Below are positions 55,987-64,000 of a DNA stretch of 64,000 bases, one piece after another. The stretch comes from Lutibacter sp. Lineage in GTDB: Bacteria > Bacteroidota > Bacteroidia > Flavobacteriales > Flavobacteriaceae. How positions within the stretch are numbered: position 1 is the first letter of the stretch; every line of letters begins with the position of its first letter. The stretch lies in NCBI RefSeq assembly GCF_016342705.1, contig NZ_JAEINV010000009.1:1-64000 (forward strand). Direction: 5' to 3'. The notes below the pieces were generated by a model. The model was not told the origin of the DNA and ran no database searches. It saw only the letters and a list, made by a program, of their open reading frames with translations. The translations under genes were made by a program, and so were the position numbers.

Positions 55987-56628
55987 TTAGTGAGAAGCTA
56001 AATAATCAGCTGTTCCTTTTCTATCAGCTTTCATTGCATCTTTACCTTCTTCCCAGTTTGCTGGACAAACTTCTCCGTGACTTTGAACGTGCGCATAAGC
56101 ATCAATTAAACGCATAAATTCTTTTACGTTTCTACCAACTGGCATATGATTAATTCCTTCGTGAAAAACTGTTCCTTCTTCATCAATTAAATACGTAGCT
56201 CTGTATGTTACGTTATCTCCTTCAACTTCAACAGTACCAGTTTCTTCATTGTAAGTTTCATTTACAATATCTAAAATTCCTAATCTGCTAGATAAATTTC
56301 TGTTACTATCTGCTAAAATTGGATAAGTTACTCCTTCAATTCCTCCATTGTCTTTTGCTGTATTTAACCAAGCAAAATGTACTTCAGGTGTATCGCAAGA
56401 CGCTCCAATAACAATTGTATTTCTTTTTTCAAATTCTCCTAATGCTTCTTGAAAAGCGTGTAACTCTGTAGGACAAACAAATGTGAAATCTTTTGGGTAC
56501 CAAAATAACAATACTTTCTTTTTATTATTTACTGCTTCTTCCAAAATATTAATTTTGAAAGTATCACCCATTTCATTCATTGCATCTACATTTAAATCTG
56601 GGAATTTTTTTCCAACTGCTGTTGCCAT
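55987..56628 (-). CDS. Typical 2-Cys peroxiredoxin (AhpC/Prx)
   Basis: 213 residues. The peroxidatic cysteine is Cys52 in DFTFVCPTE and the resolving cysteine Cys188 in GEVCPANWEEG. Reduces hydrogen peroxide and alkyl hydroperoxides in the cytoplasm using thiols from the adjacent thioredoxin. The C-terminal YLASH tail covers the active site as in over-oxidation-sensitive enzymes. First gene of the operon, with a -7 promoter element about 40 bp upstream. Confidence 0.94.
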   Translation of the reverse strand: MATAVGKKFPDLNVDAMNEMGDTFKINILEEAVNNKKKVLLFWYPKDFTFVCPTELHAFQEALGEFEKRNTIVIGASCDTPEVHFAWLNTAKDNGGIEGVTYPILADSNRNLSSRLGILDIVNETYNEETGTVEVEGDNVTYRATYLIDEEGTVFHEGINHMPVGRNVKEFMRLIDAYAHVQSHGEVCPANWEEGKDAMKADRKGTADYLASH

Positions 56629-56668
56629 ATTTTTTAGTGTTTTAAATTATTTACTTTTTTTATTACTG

Positions 56669-56676
56669 CAAATATA
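56669..56676 (-). promoter_or_regulatory. -7 element for the peroxiredoxin operon
   Basis: On the minus strand TATATTTG, an exact TAnnTTTG match, 40 bp before the peroxiredoxin ATG. Confidence 0.5.
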
Positions 56677-56784
56677 CTATTGATCACGTTTGTAAAACTA
56701 TATTTTCAATCCGATTTTTTTATTTGATTATAGAAATTATTTATAGTAAATAATTTCACATAGTAATTCATTATTTATAGTGAA

Positions 56785-56820
56785 AAAAAAAGGAAGATAA
56801 AATTTATCTTCCTTTTTTTA
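56785..56820 (-). terminator. Terminator of the sigma-54 activator gene
   Basis: AGGAAGATAAA (56791-56801) pairs with TTTATCTTCCT (56803-56813), and the stem extends through the A/T tracts on both sides. It directly follows the minus-strand stop codon at 56825. Confidence 0.82.
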
Positions 56821-56824
56821 CTTT

Positions 56825-57991
56825 TTATTTATTTGCAAATAGTTTAATATCATTTTCAGAAACTTCTTTTTCACCTAATATAATCAATCGCTCAACTACG
56901 TTTCGTAATTCTCTAATATTCCCTGTCCAATCATAATCTTGCAATAATTTAACAGCTGCTTTCGAGAATTTTTTTACAGCAGTTCCTTGCTCTTGTGCAA
57001 TTTGATCGGTAAAAAACTCAATTAATAAAGGAATATCATCTCTCCTATCATTTAATGCAGGAACATTTATTAAAATTACAGCCAACCTATGGTATAAATC
57101 TTCTCTAAATCTTCCTTCAGCAATTTCTTTTTGTAAATCTTTATTTGTTGCTGCTATTACACGAACATCTACTTTAATATCTCTATCACTTCCTACTCTA
57201 GCAATTCTATTTTCTTGTAAAGCTCTTAAAACTTTTGCTTGAGCTGAAAGACTCATGTCTCCAATTTCATCTAAAAAAATAGTTCCACCATTTGCCGCTT
57301 CAAATTTACCTGCTCTATCTTTATTTGCGCCAGTAAATGAACCTTTTACGTGACCGAATAGTTCGCTTTCAATCAATTCTGAAGGTATTGCTGCACAGTT
57401 CACCTCAACCATTGGCGCTTTTGTACGCTCACTTTTTTCGTGTAACCAATGCGCTACTAATTCTTTTCCTGTTCCGTTTGGTCCAGTAATTAAAACTCTA
57501 GCATCTGTTGGAGCAACTTTTTCTATCATGTTTTTTATAAGATCAATAGCTTCACTTTCACCTATCATCTCATATTTTTTGCTTACTTTCTTTTTAAGTA
57601 ATTTATTCTCAACAACTAATTCTTTTTTATCAAGAGCATTTCTAACGGTATTTAACAAGCGATTTAAATCTGGTGGTTTTGAAATATAATCAAAAGCTCC
57701 TAAGCGCATTGTATTTACAGCTGTATCTAAATCACCATGACCAGAAATCATAACCATCGGAATTTCAGGCTTCAATACTTTTATGCGTTCTAAAACCTCA
57801 ACACCGTCCATTTTCGGCATTTTTATATCACATAAAACCAAATCATAATCCGATTTAGTAATCATATCTACACCAACAAGCCCATCTTCGGCTTCTTCAA
57901 CAATATAGTTTTCGTTTTCTTCAGAAATTATTTTTGATAAAACTCTACGAATAGCAGCTTCATCTTCAATTATTAATATTTTACTTTTCAT
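56825..57991 (-). CDS. Sigma-54-dependent activator: receiver plus AAA+ domain, no DNA-binding domain
   Basis: 388 residues. A receiver domain (phospho-acceptor Asp55 in LCDIKMP) precedes an AAA+ sigma-54 interaction domain: Walker A GPNGTGKE, sigma-54 loop GSFTGA (Ser where Ala is usual), Walker B GGTIFLDEIGD and arginine finger region RFREDLYHRL. The protein ends with VSENDIKLFANK, soon after the AAA+ domain; the C-terminal Fis-type HTH of NtrC proteins is missing. It may activate from solution or bind DNA through a partner. No cognate kinase is adjacent. The ABC exporter genes end 8 bp upstream. Confidence 0.9.
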   Translation of the reverse strand: MKSKILIIEDEAAIRRVLSKIISEENENYIVEEAEDGLVGVDMITKSDYDLVLCDIKMPKMDGVEVLERIKVLKPEIPMVMISGHGDLDTAVNTMRLGAFDYISKPPDLNRLLNTVRNALDKKELVVENKLLKKKVSKKYEMIGESEAIDLIKNMIEKVAPTDARVLITGPNGTGKELVAHWLHEKSERTKAPMVEVNCAAIPSELIESELFGHVKGSFTGANKDRAGKFEAANGGTIFLDEIGDMSLSAQAKVLRALQENRIARVGSDRDIKVDVRVIAATNKDLQKEIAEGRFREDLYHRLAVILINVPALNDRRDDIPLLIEFFTDQIAQEQGTAVKKFSKAAVKLLQDYDWTGNIRELRNVVERLIILGEKEVSENDIKLFANK

Positions 57992-57998
57992 AACGTTT

Positions 57999-59312
57999 TT
58001 AATATTTTAACCATTTGTACAGTTCTTTATAGCTTGGTTTTTTACCGTACATTAAAATTCCTACACGATAAATTTTTGCTGCAAACCAAACAATACCAAC
58101 AAAAGTCACCAATAATAATGCCATAGAAACCGCTATTTGCCACCAAGGCACTCCAAATGGAATTCTCATTAACATAACTATTGGAGATGTTAGTGGAAAT
58201 AATGAAAAGCCCAAAGCAATTGGTCCATGTGGATTTTCAATTACTGAAAAACCAACATAAATAGCAATCATTAAAGGCATTAAAACTGGCATCATAAATT
58301 GTTGCGTATCAGTTTCACTATCAACAGCCGCGCCTATTGCCGCATAAATAGAACTATAAATTAAATAACCTCCTAAAAAGTAAAAAATAAACGAAAAAAA
58401 CATGGTTAAAATTGGTAAATTTTTTAATTCAGCCAAAGCAACCTGTAAATCTGTAACTGAAGATTGTTGCATTTGTTGCACCACCTCAGGATTCATTTGT
58501 CCCATTGTATTGCTAGTATTAGTAGCTTCTGGTCCAAAAATTAAGGTTACAACAAATAGTAAAAGTCCTGCGGAAATCATCCAAATAATAAATTGCAAAA
58601 TGCCGGCTAGTGCATTTCCTAAAATTTTACCCAACATTAATTGAAATGGTTTTACAGATGAAATAATAACTTCTATTATTCTACTAGTTTTCTCTTCAAT
58701 TACACTTCGCATTACAGAAGTTCCATAAATTATAATGAACATAAAAATTAAATATCCGAAACCTCCACCAGCTATCATTCTTAAAACGCTGCCAATTTTA
58801 GAAGATTTTTCCCCAGAGAAATTTTCAGTAACAATATCTACATTTGTTTCAGTTGCTTTAATTTTAGCAACATCAAAATTTAATTGTTCTATTTTTAAAT
58901 CTCTAATTTTCTTTTCTAATTTATTTTCAATATCACCCAACAAACTTAAACTTGGAGTATCTTCTGAATAAAATGAAATACCTGTTGAAATAGTATTTAA
59001 ACTATCAATTTTAGGAATATACAGCAATCCATAATATGATTTTTCGGCCTCATTTCTGGCTTCATCTATTCCTAAGGCTGTTAAATTCACATATTTTGTT
59101 GAAGACGTATTTATAAAAACTGAATCTAATAATTGAGAATCATCAACGTAAGCAATGGTCCTTACCTCTTCACTGTTTTTTTGATTTAGAAATACAATTA
59201 ATGAAAAAAGCCCTACCATTAATAGTGGACTTAAAATGGTCATTATTATAAACGACTTGTTTTTTACTTTTGCAAAAAACTCTCTTTTTATTATTAATTT
59301 TAATTTACCCAT
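57999..59312 (-). CDS. ABC-2 type transporter permease (NatB-like)
   Basis: 437 residues. One helix near the N-terminus (FIIMTILSPLLMVGLFSLIVFL), a large extracytoplasmic domain of about 150 residues, then five more helices with IIYGTSVMRSVIEEKTSRIIEVIISSVKPFQLMLGKI, the ABC-2 signature segment. It overlaps the ATPase gene by 8 bp. NatAB systems export sodium or drugs; the substrate here is not determined. Confidence 0.9.
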   Translation of the reverse strand: MGKLKLIIKREFFAKVKNKSFIIMTILSPLLMVGLFSLIVFLNQKNSEEVRTIAYVDDSQLLDSVFINTSSTKYVNLTALGIDEARNEAEKSYYGLLYIPKIDSLNTISTGISFYSEDTPSLSLLGDIENKLEKKIRDLKIEQLNFDVAKIKATETNVDIVTENFSGEKSSKIGSVLRMIAGGGFGYLIFMFIIIYGTSVMRSVIEEKTSRIIEVIISSVKPFQLMLGKILGNALAGILQFIIWMISAGLLLFVVTLIFGPEATNTSNTMGQMNPEVVQQMQQSSVTDLQVALAELKNLPILTMFFSFIFYFLGGYLIYSSIYAAIGAAVDSETDTQQFMMPVLMPLMIAIYVGFSVIENPHGPIALGFSLFPLTSPIVMLMRIPFGVPWWQIAVSMALLLVTFVGIVWFAAKIYRVGILMYGKKPSYKELYKWLKY

Positions 59313-60234
59313 TGTTTGCTACGGCTTTTAAAAAGATATCATTTGCACTTGGAATAATTTCAGTAAAATGATTGATTTGTGCTTTATCATTTAAATATTG
59401 AATTAAATCTTTTGAAGTTTCGTTATCCTTTAATCCAATAACCAATCTTAACTCATTATCAATTGAAATTTCTTTATTAGTACTAATTGTAAAATGTGAA
59501 GAAATTTCACTCAATAAATTTTCTTTTGAATTAGATATTAATCCAACTTCAAATTCATTGGTTTTAAATTGCTGCTTAATTTCGTGTAACTTACCGTCAA
59601 TAATTTTATTAGACTTATCAATTAAAGCAATATAATCACACAATTCTTCTACAGATTCCATTCTGTGCGTTGAAAAAATAATACTTGCTCCTTCATCTCT
59701 TAATTGTAAAATTTCATCTTTAATTAAGTTCGCATTTATGGGATCAAATCCACTAAAAGGCTCATCAAAAATTAACAATTTTGGACTGTGCAAAACAGTC
59801 ACAATAAATTGTACTTTTTGCGCCATTCCTTTAGAAAGTTCTTGAATTTTTTTGTTCCACCAATCTGAAATACCAAATTTTTCAAACCAATATTTAAGTT
59901 TTTTCTTGGCTTCAGCTTCAGACAAACCTTTTAATTGTGCTAAATACAAAGCTTGCTCCCCAACCTTCATACTTTTGTATAAACCTCTTTCTTCTGGCAA
60001 GTAACCAATTTGATGCACGTGATGTGGTTGCAAAACTTCACCATCTAATAAAATGGTGCCAGAATCTGGTAAAGTTATTTGATTTATAATTCTAATTAAC
60101 GAAGTTTTTCCAGCTCCATTTGGACCTAATAATCCAAATACACTTCCTTTTGGAACTGAAATTGAAACGTTGTTTAATGCCGTAAAATTTCCGTAAGTTT
60201 TACAAACATTTTCAACCGTTAAAATATTTCCCAT
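59305..60234 (-). CDS. ABC transporter ATP-binding protein (NatA-like)
   Basis: 309 residues. Walker A GPNGAGKTS, signature ELSKGMAQKVQ (Lys where Gly is common), Walker B KLLIFDEPFSGFDP and the H-loop STHRMES are present. A C-terminal DUF4162-type extension of about 80 residues is typical of NatA/CcmA exporters. It forms the exporter with the overlapping permease gene. Confidence 0.93.
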   Translation of the reverse strand: MGNILTVENVCKTYGNFTALNNVSISVPKGSVFGLLGPNGAGKTSLIRIINQITLPDSGTILLDGEVLQPHHVHQIGYLPEERGLYKSMKVGEQALYLAQLKGLSEAEAKKKLKYWFEKFGISDWWNKKIQELSKGMAQKVQFIVTVLHSPKLLIFDEPFSGFDPINANLIKDEILQLRDEGASIIFSTHRMESVEELCDYIALIDKSNKIIDGKLHEIKQQFKTNEFEVGLISNSKENLLSEISSHFTISTNKEISIDNELRLVIGLKDNETSKDLIQYLNDKAQINHFTEIIPSANDIFLKAVANNG

Positions 60235-60303
60235 GTTATAAATTTTATTTCGTCAACGAAAATAAATTTATTTTATTAGAATTAAGTTAAGTTTTTAATA
60301 AAA

Positions 60304-60996
60304 TTAATGAAGTCTTTCTATGTACTTGCTTTGAATTGTTTTTAACAACTCAACAGTAGCTTTTGGTTTTACAATCCTTAGCATTTCAACAATACCTCCT
60401 TTGGTGTAAAAAATACCTTTTGCAATATCATAGCGAGAGTCAGTTACGTTATGCTTCACTTCATAAGTTAGCATTTTAAATTCTTCCCAACTCATATATC
60501 TTGGTACCTCTAAATAATACACATCACTATCATTTTTAGATTTATAAATACCTTTTTCTAATTTTTCTATTCTAAAAAATCTATTAATTCTAATTAAAGC
60601 TTCTTTGTTTTCAAATTTTTCACTTTTTGCAAAATCATAACCTTCTTTAGCATAATATTCTTGAATAGTAGAAATTTCAGGATACCTATTTATTCCTTTT
60701 ACCCTCACACCATTTAATTTTCTATCGCCAATTGTTATTTCACACTTAGCACCATCTAACTTTAAATGATGTTCTTTATTAATTTTTCTGGTAACTCTTA
60801 AAATTTTCTCAAAAGAATTTGGCGTTTTGGTAACAAATATTATTGAGTTTGGTTTTTCAACTTCTGTAAATCTACCATAGTAATTTTTATACGGATCAGG
60901 AACATTAAGAACAAATGTTTTCGGCATTTTATTTTCATTAACCGTATCAATGTTTTCCTGTATAATAATTTTTCCAATAAGTTCTTTTGTAGCCAT
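60304..60996 (-). CDS. Unknown protein
   Basis: About 230 residues using the ATG at 60996 (MATKELIGK), four codons inside the longest frame. I do not recognise the family. It is basic and mixed alpha/beta, without signal peptide or membrane helix: VLNVPDPYKNYYGRFTEVEK and ITIGDRKLNGVRVKGINRYP in the first half, then YYLEVPRYMSWEEFKMLTYE. It stands alone between the ABC genes and the divergent MarR gene. Confidence 0.65.
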   Translation of the reverse strand: MATKELIGKIIIQENIDTVNENKMPKTFVLNVPDPYKNYYGRFTEVEKPNSIIFVTKTPNSFEKILRVTRKINKEHHLKLDGAKCEITIGDRKLNGVRVKGINRYPEISTIQEYYAKEGYDFAKSEKFENKEALIRINRFFRIEKLEKGIYKSKNDSDVYYLEVPRYMSWEEFKMLTYEVKHNVTDSRYDIAKGIFYTKGGIVEMLRIVKPKATVELLKTIQSKYIERLH

Positions 60997-61086
60997 AATT
61001 TTAAACAATTAAATTTCTGATTTAAACTTATCTCTTTTTTTTATAATAACCAAACAATCCTGAAAAAGTATTTTTTTGAAATTTAT

Positions 61087-61098
61087 TATGCGTGCATA
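61087..61098. promoter_or_regulatory. Possible MarR operator
   Basis: The inverted repeat TATGC-GT-GCATA lies 23 bp before the MarR start codon in the divergent promoter region. Autoregulation is common for the family, but the site is short. Confidence 0.35.
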
Positions 61099-61109
61099 GT
61101 ATTTTTTTA

Positions 61110-61117
61110 TATATTTG
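61110..61117 (+). promoter_or_regulatory. -7-like element very close to the MarR start
   Basis: TATATTTG fits TAnnTTTG but ends only 4 bp before the ATG at 61122. If used, the transcript would be leaderless or start at a later codon. Confidence 0.35.
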
Positions 61118-61121
61118 GTAA

Positions 61122-61577
61122 ATGCAAAAAGAAAAAACTATTGACCATGTTCTAAGAGCAACTTGGCAAACTGTAGCAAAAATGTACAATGAACAGGCTA
61201 TAAAATACGATAGTTCTATGGCAATGGCATTTGTTTTGCTTAATATAGATAAAGAAAAAGGAACACCATCTACTTCGTTGGGGCCTTCAATGGGTATGGA
61301 GCCTACAAGCCTTTCTCGTATTTTAAAAAGTATGGAAGAAAAGGGTGCAATTTATAGAGAAAAAAACCCCGATGACGGTAGAAGCGTTTTAATAAAATTA
61401 ACCCCTTTTGGACTTGAAAAAAGAAAAACTTCAAAAGAGCATGTAATATTATTTAATGAAACTGTTCGGAAAAATATTTCAGAAGAAAAAATAAAGTGCT
61501 TTTTTGAAGTTACTGAAACAATAAACAATTTAATAGCTAACAAAGCTATTTTTTTAGAAACAAAACCAACTATATAA
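61122..61577 (+). CDS. MarR-family transcriptional regulator
   Basis: 151 residues with the winged-helix core: AFVLLNIDKEKGTPSTSLGP, MGMEPTSLSRILKSMEEKGA (recognition helix) and YREKNPDDGRSVLIKLTPFG (wing). It is 11 bp upstream of the beta-oxidation gene in one operon, so it most likely senses fatty acids or acyl-CoAs and controls the operon. Confidence 0.92.
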   Translation: MQKEKTIDHVLRATWQTVAKMYNEQAIKYDSSMAMAFVLLNIDKEKGTPSTSLGPSMGMEPTSLSRILKSMEEKGAIYREKNPDDGRSVLIKLTPFGLEKRKTSKEHVILFNETVRKNISEEKIKCFFEVTETINNLIANKAIFLETKPTI

Positions 61578-61588
61578 AAATCAAAATA

Positions 61589-63988
61589 ATGAAAAGACCA
61601 ATAAAAAAAGTAGCTGTCATTGGTTCCGGAATCATGGGATCAGGAATTGCTTGTCATTTTGCAAACATTGGTGTTGAAGTTTTACTATTAGATATAATTC
61701 CTCGTGAATTAAATGAAGTAGAAAAAGCTAAAGGATTAACACTTGAAAACAAAGCAGTGAGAAACAGATTGGTGAATGAAAGCTTAACAGCATCATTAAA
61801 ATCTAAGCCCTCACCTATTTACAATCAAAAATTTGCTGAAAGAATTTCAACAGGAAATTTAGAGGACGATTTACACAAAGTAAAAGATGTAGATTGGATT
61901 ATTGAAGTTGTTATTGAACGTTTAGATATTAAAAAATCGGTTTTTGAAAAAATTGAAAAACATAGAAAACCAGGTACTTTAATTACTTCTAACACTTCTG
62001 GAATTCCAATTGCTTATATGAATGAAGGAAGAAGCGAAGATTTTCAACAGCATTTTGCAGTAACTCACTTTTTTAATCCGCCACGTTATTTAAAATTATT
62101 TGAAGTTGTTCCAGGTCCAAACTGCAAACAGGAAATTACCGACTTTTTAATGATGTATGGTGAAAAATTCTTGGGAAAAACATCGGTTTTAGCAAAAGAC
62201 ACACCCGCTTTTATTGGAAATCGAGTTGGAATTTTTGGAATAATGAGTTTATTCCACCAAGTTAAAGAATTAGGTTTAACGGTTGAAGAAGTTGATAAAT
62301 TAACTGGTCCAGTTATTGGTCGCCCTAAATCTGCAACTTTCAGAACTGTTGATGTTGTTGGATTAGATACATTAGTTCACGTTGCCAATGGTATTTATGA
62401 AAATTGCCCAAATGATGAAGCTCACGAGCTTTTTAAATTGCCAACTTTCATTGATAAAATGATGGAAAATAAATGGCTGGGAAGTAAAACCAAACAAGGG
62501 TTTTACAAAATGGTTGTTGAAGATGGTAAGAAAAATATACTTTCATTAGATTTAGACACATTAGAATATCGCCCGAATAAAAGAGCCAAATTTGCTACTT
62601 TAGAAATGACTAAAACCATTGATAAGGTTATTGATCGTTTTAAAGTTTTAATAAAAGGAAAAGATAAAGCTGGAGAATTTTATAGAAAGAATTTTACTGC
62701 TATGTTTGGCTATGTACAAAATAGAATCCCTGAAATATCAGATGAATTATATAGATTAGATGATGCTATGAAAGCTGGTTTTGGTTGGGAACACGGTCCT
62801 TTCCAAATTTGGGATGCAATAGGCGTTGAAAAAGGAATAGAATTAATGCAGGCTGAAAATATTCCTATTGCTACTTGGGTAACAGAAATGATTGCTAGTG
62901 GAAATAAATCTTTTTATTCTGTAAAAGATGGAGCTAAATATTTTTATGATATTCCATCAAAAAAACAAGAAAAAATTCCCGGTCAAGATAGTTTTATCAT
63001 TCTTGATAATATACGTGAAGCTAAAACAATCTGGTCTAATGCAGGAGCTTCTATTCAACATTTAGGTAATGGAGTTTTAAATGTAGAATTCCAATCTAAA
63101 ATGAACACTTTAGGTGGCGAAGTTTTACAGGCTATTAATAAAGGAATTGATTTAGCTGAGACAGAATATGATGCAGTTATCATTGGAAATCAAGCTGCCA
63201 ACTTCTCTGTTGGAGCCAATTTAGCAATGGCATTTATGATGGCTGTTGAACAAGAATATGACGAGCTTAATTTCTCAGTAAAATATTTTCAAGATACGGT
63301 AATGCGATTGCGTTATTCATCTTGCCCAACAATTATTGTTCCTCATGGTTATACATTTGGTGGTGCTTGTGAAATGAGTATGCATGCAGATAAAGTAATT
63401 GCTGCTGCTGAAACCTATATTGGTTTAGTTGAATTTGGTGTTGGAATTATTCCTGGTGGAGCTGGTTCAAAAGAAATGGCTTTAAGAGCTTCCGAAGGTT
63501 TATTAAAAGATGACGTCAAGTTAAATAAATTGAGAGATTATTTTATCAATGTAGCAATGGCCAAAGTTGCAACTTCTGCACACGAAGCTTACGATTTAGG
63601 ATTCTTTAAGGAACATAAAGATATTGTAGTTGTTAATAAAGACAGACAAATTGCCACAGCAAAACGTCACGCTATTCAAATGTTAGAAGATGGATATACA
63701 CAACCAACTCCTAAAAAAGTTTTAGTGTATGGTCAACAAGCTTTAGGAATGTTTTTAGTTGGAACTGATAGTTTACAAAAAGGGCATTATGCATCAGAAC
63801 ACGATAAAAAAATTGCTAATAAATTAGGTTATGTAATGGCGGGTGGAGATTTATCTGAACCTACTTACGTATCAGAACAATACCTATTAGATATTGAACG
63901 TGAAGCCTTTATGAGTTTAATGACCGAAAGAAAAACGTTAGAACGTATTGAGCATATGTTAAAAACTGGTAAACCTTTAAGAAACTAA
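61589..63988 (+). CDS. 3-hydroxyacyl-CoA dehydrogenase / enoyl-CoA hydratase, fatty-acid oxidation
   Basis: 799 residues, bifunctional with the dehydrogenase first. NAD-binding motif VAVIGSGIMGSGIACHFANI, catalytic His in THFFNPPRYLKLFEVVPG, C-terminal dehydrogenase domain (PAFIGNRVGIFG). The enoyl-CoA hydratase/isomerase part (about 480-700) has NFSVGANLAMA and YTFGGACEMSMHADKVIAAA, then GVGIIPGGAGSKEMA. This order (dehydrogenase then hydratase) is the reverse of FadB/FadJ and usual in Bacteroidota. A further gene, possibly thiolase, starts 5 bp later at the window edge. Confidence 0.92.
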   Translation: MKRPIKKVAVIGSGIMGSGIACHFANIGVEVLLLDIIPRELNEVEKAKGLTLENKAVRNRLVNESLTASLKSKPSPIYNQKFAERISTGNLEDDLHKVKDVDWIIEVVIERLDIKKSVFEKIEKHRKPGTLITSNTSGIPIAYMNEGRSEDFQQHFAVTHFFNPPRYLKLFEVVPGPNCKQEITDFLMMYGEKFLGKTSVLAKDTPAFIGNRVGIFGIMSLFHQVKELGLTVEEVDKLTGPVIGRPKSATFRTVDVVGLDTLVHVANGIYENCPNDEAHELFKLPTFIDKMMENKWLGSKTKQGFYKMVVEDGKKNILSLDLDTLEYRPNKRAKFATLEMTKTIDKVIDRFKVLIKGKDKAGEFYRKNFTAMFGYVQNRIPEISDELYRLDDAMKAGFGWEHGPFQIWDAIGVEKGIELMQAENIPIATWVTEMIASGNKSFYSVKDGAKYFYDIPSKKQEKIPGQDSFIILDNIREAKTIWSNAGASIQHLGNGVLNVEFQSKMNTLGGEVLQAINKGIDLAETEYDAVIIGNQAANFSVGANLAMAFMMAVEQEYDELNFSVKYFQDTVMRLRYSSCPTIIVPHGYTFGGACEMSMHADKVIAAAETYIGLVEFGVGIIPGGAGSKEMALRASEGLLKDDVKLNKLRDYFINVAMAKVATSAHEAYDLGFFKEHKDIVVVNKDRQIATAKRHAIQMLEDGYTQPTPKKVLVYGQQALGMFLVGTDSLQKGHYASEHDKKIANKLGYVMAGGDLSEPTYVSEQYLLDIEREAFMSLMTERKTLERIEHMLKTGKPLRN

Positions 63989-63992
63989 AAAA

Positions 63993-64000
63993 ATGAAAAC
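63993..64000 (+). CDS. Start of the next operon gene, cut by the window edge
   Basis: ATGAAAAC begins 4 bp after the stop codon of the dehydrogenase/hydratase gene. An acetyl-CoA acyltransferase is the usual next gene in this operon, but only two codons are visible. Confidence 0.4.

Overview
The window is low-GC (roughly 30%) DNA from a member of the Bacteroidota, most probably a marine or sediment Flavobacteriaceae. This is supported by Bacteroidota-type promoter elements (TTG then TAnnTTTG, clearest before the tRNA-Ser at 32817-32848), by AT-rich leaders without Shine-Dalgarno sites, and by family-specific genes (DUF4294 protein, DUF4212 symporter subunit, DUF6952 protein beside a WCGNC thioredoxin). 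I had the sequence only; family names come from motif recognition, not from searches.

1-6995 holds housekeeping genes (DUF4294 protein, M42 aminopeptidase, NUDIX hydrolase, PlsC-type acyltransferase) around an adjacent pair encoding trans-4-hydroxyproline dehydratase (HypD, a glycyl radical enzyme) and its radical-SAM activase. 7117-23213 is an acetate/short-chain acid uptake and activation region. It has a two-gene module (cNMP/CBS/DUF294 protein plus DEDDh exonuclease) present twice in tandem, a single-ORF propionyl-CoA/acetyl-CoA synthetase fusion, a symporter-histidine kinase fusion with a stand-alone receiver, an ActP-like symporter with its DUF4212 subunit, an outer-membrane porin, and an orphan IS1 InsA-like zinc-ribbon/HTH protein. 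23542-32749 carries gltBD, a lipoprotein, a PepSY protein, aroC and a frameshifted TauE/SafE permease gene.

32885-32969 is a class II tRNA-Ser(UGA). Its last bases are repeated exactly (15 bp) at 46663-46677, which delimits an integrative element of about 13.7 kb. On the minus strand the element carries a tyrosine recombinase, an unknown 386-aa protein, an excisionase-like HTH protein, a small unknown protein and a D5/SF3-type helicase. Directly 3' of the helicase gene is a 1.6-kb gene-free region full of ordered repeats: twelve CCTCA motifs on an 11-bp lattice, TCAACA/TGTTGA hexamers often 11 bp apart, and 32-bp units centred on GTTGCAAC. This resembles the rep-plus-iteron replicon of phage satellites such as SaPIs. 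Beyond it lies a compact six-gene operon (33141-40393) that I do not recognise as a described system: an SPFH protein with four zinc ribbons, a four-helix membrane protein, a 747-aa single-pass coiled-coil protein with an acidic tail and a possible HeH/LEM-like end, two paralogous helical proteins, and a bactofilin-like beta-solenoid protein. It is the best candidate here for an undescribed system, possibly membrane-associated and possibly protective against phage or envelope damage; the function is inference.

46716-64000 returns to the chromosome: an oxidoreductase, amidohydrolase, serine hydrolase, acyltransferase and ankyrin lipoprotein run towards the element, divergent from an AraC-HTH/TolB-like/TPR regulator. 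Then come PPK2, a peroxiredoxin-thioredoxin-DUF6952 operon, a sigma-54 activator lacking a DNA-binding domain and preceded by a NatAB-like ABC exporter, an unknown protein, a MarR regulator, and the start of a fatty-acid beta-oxidation operon that runs off the window.
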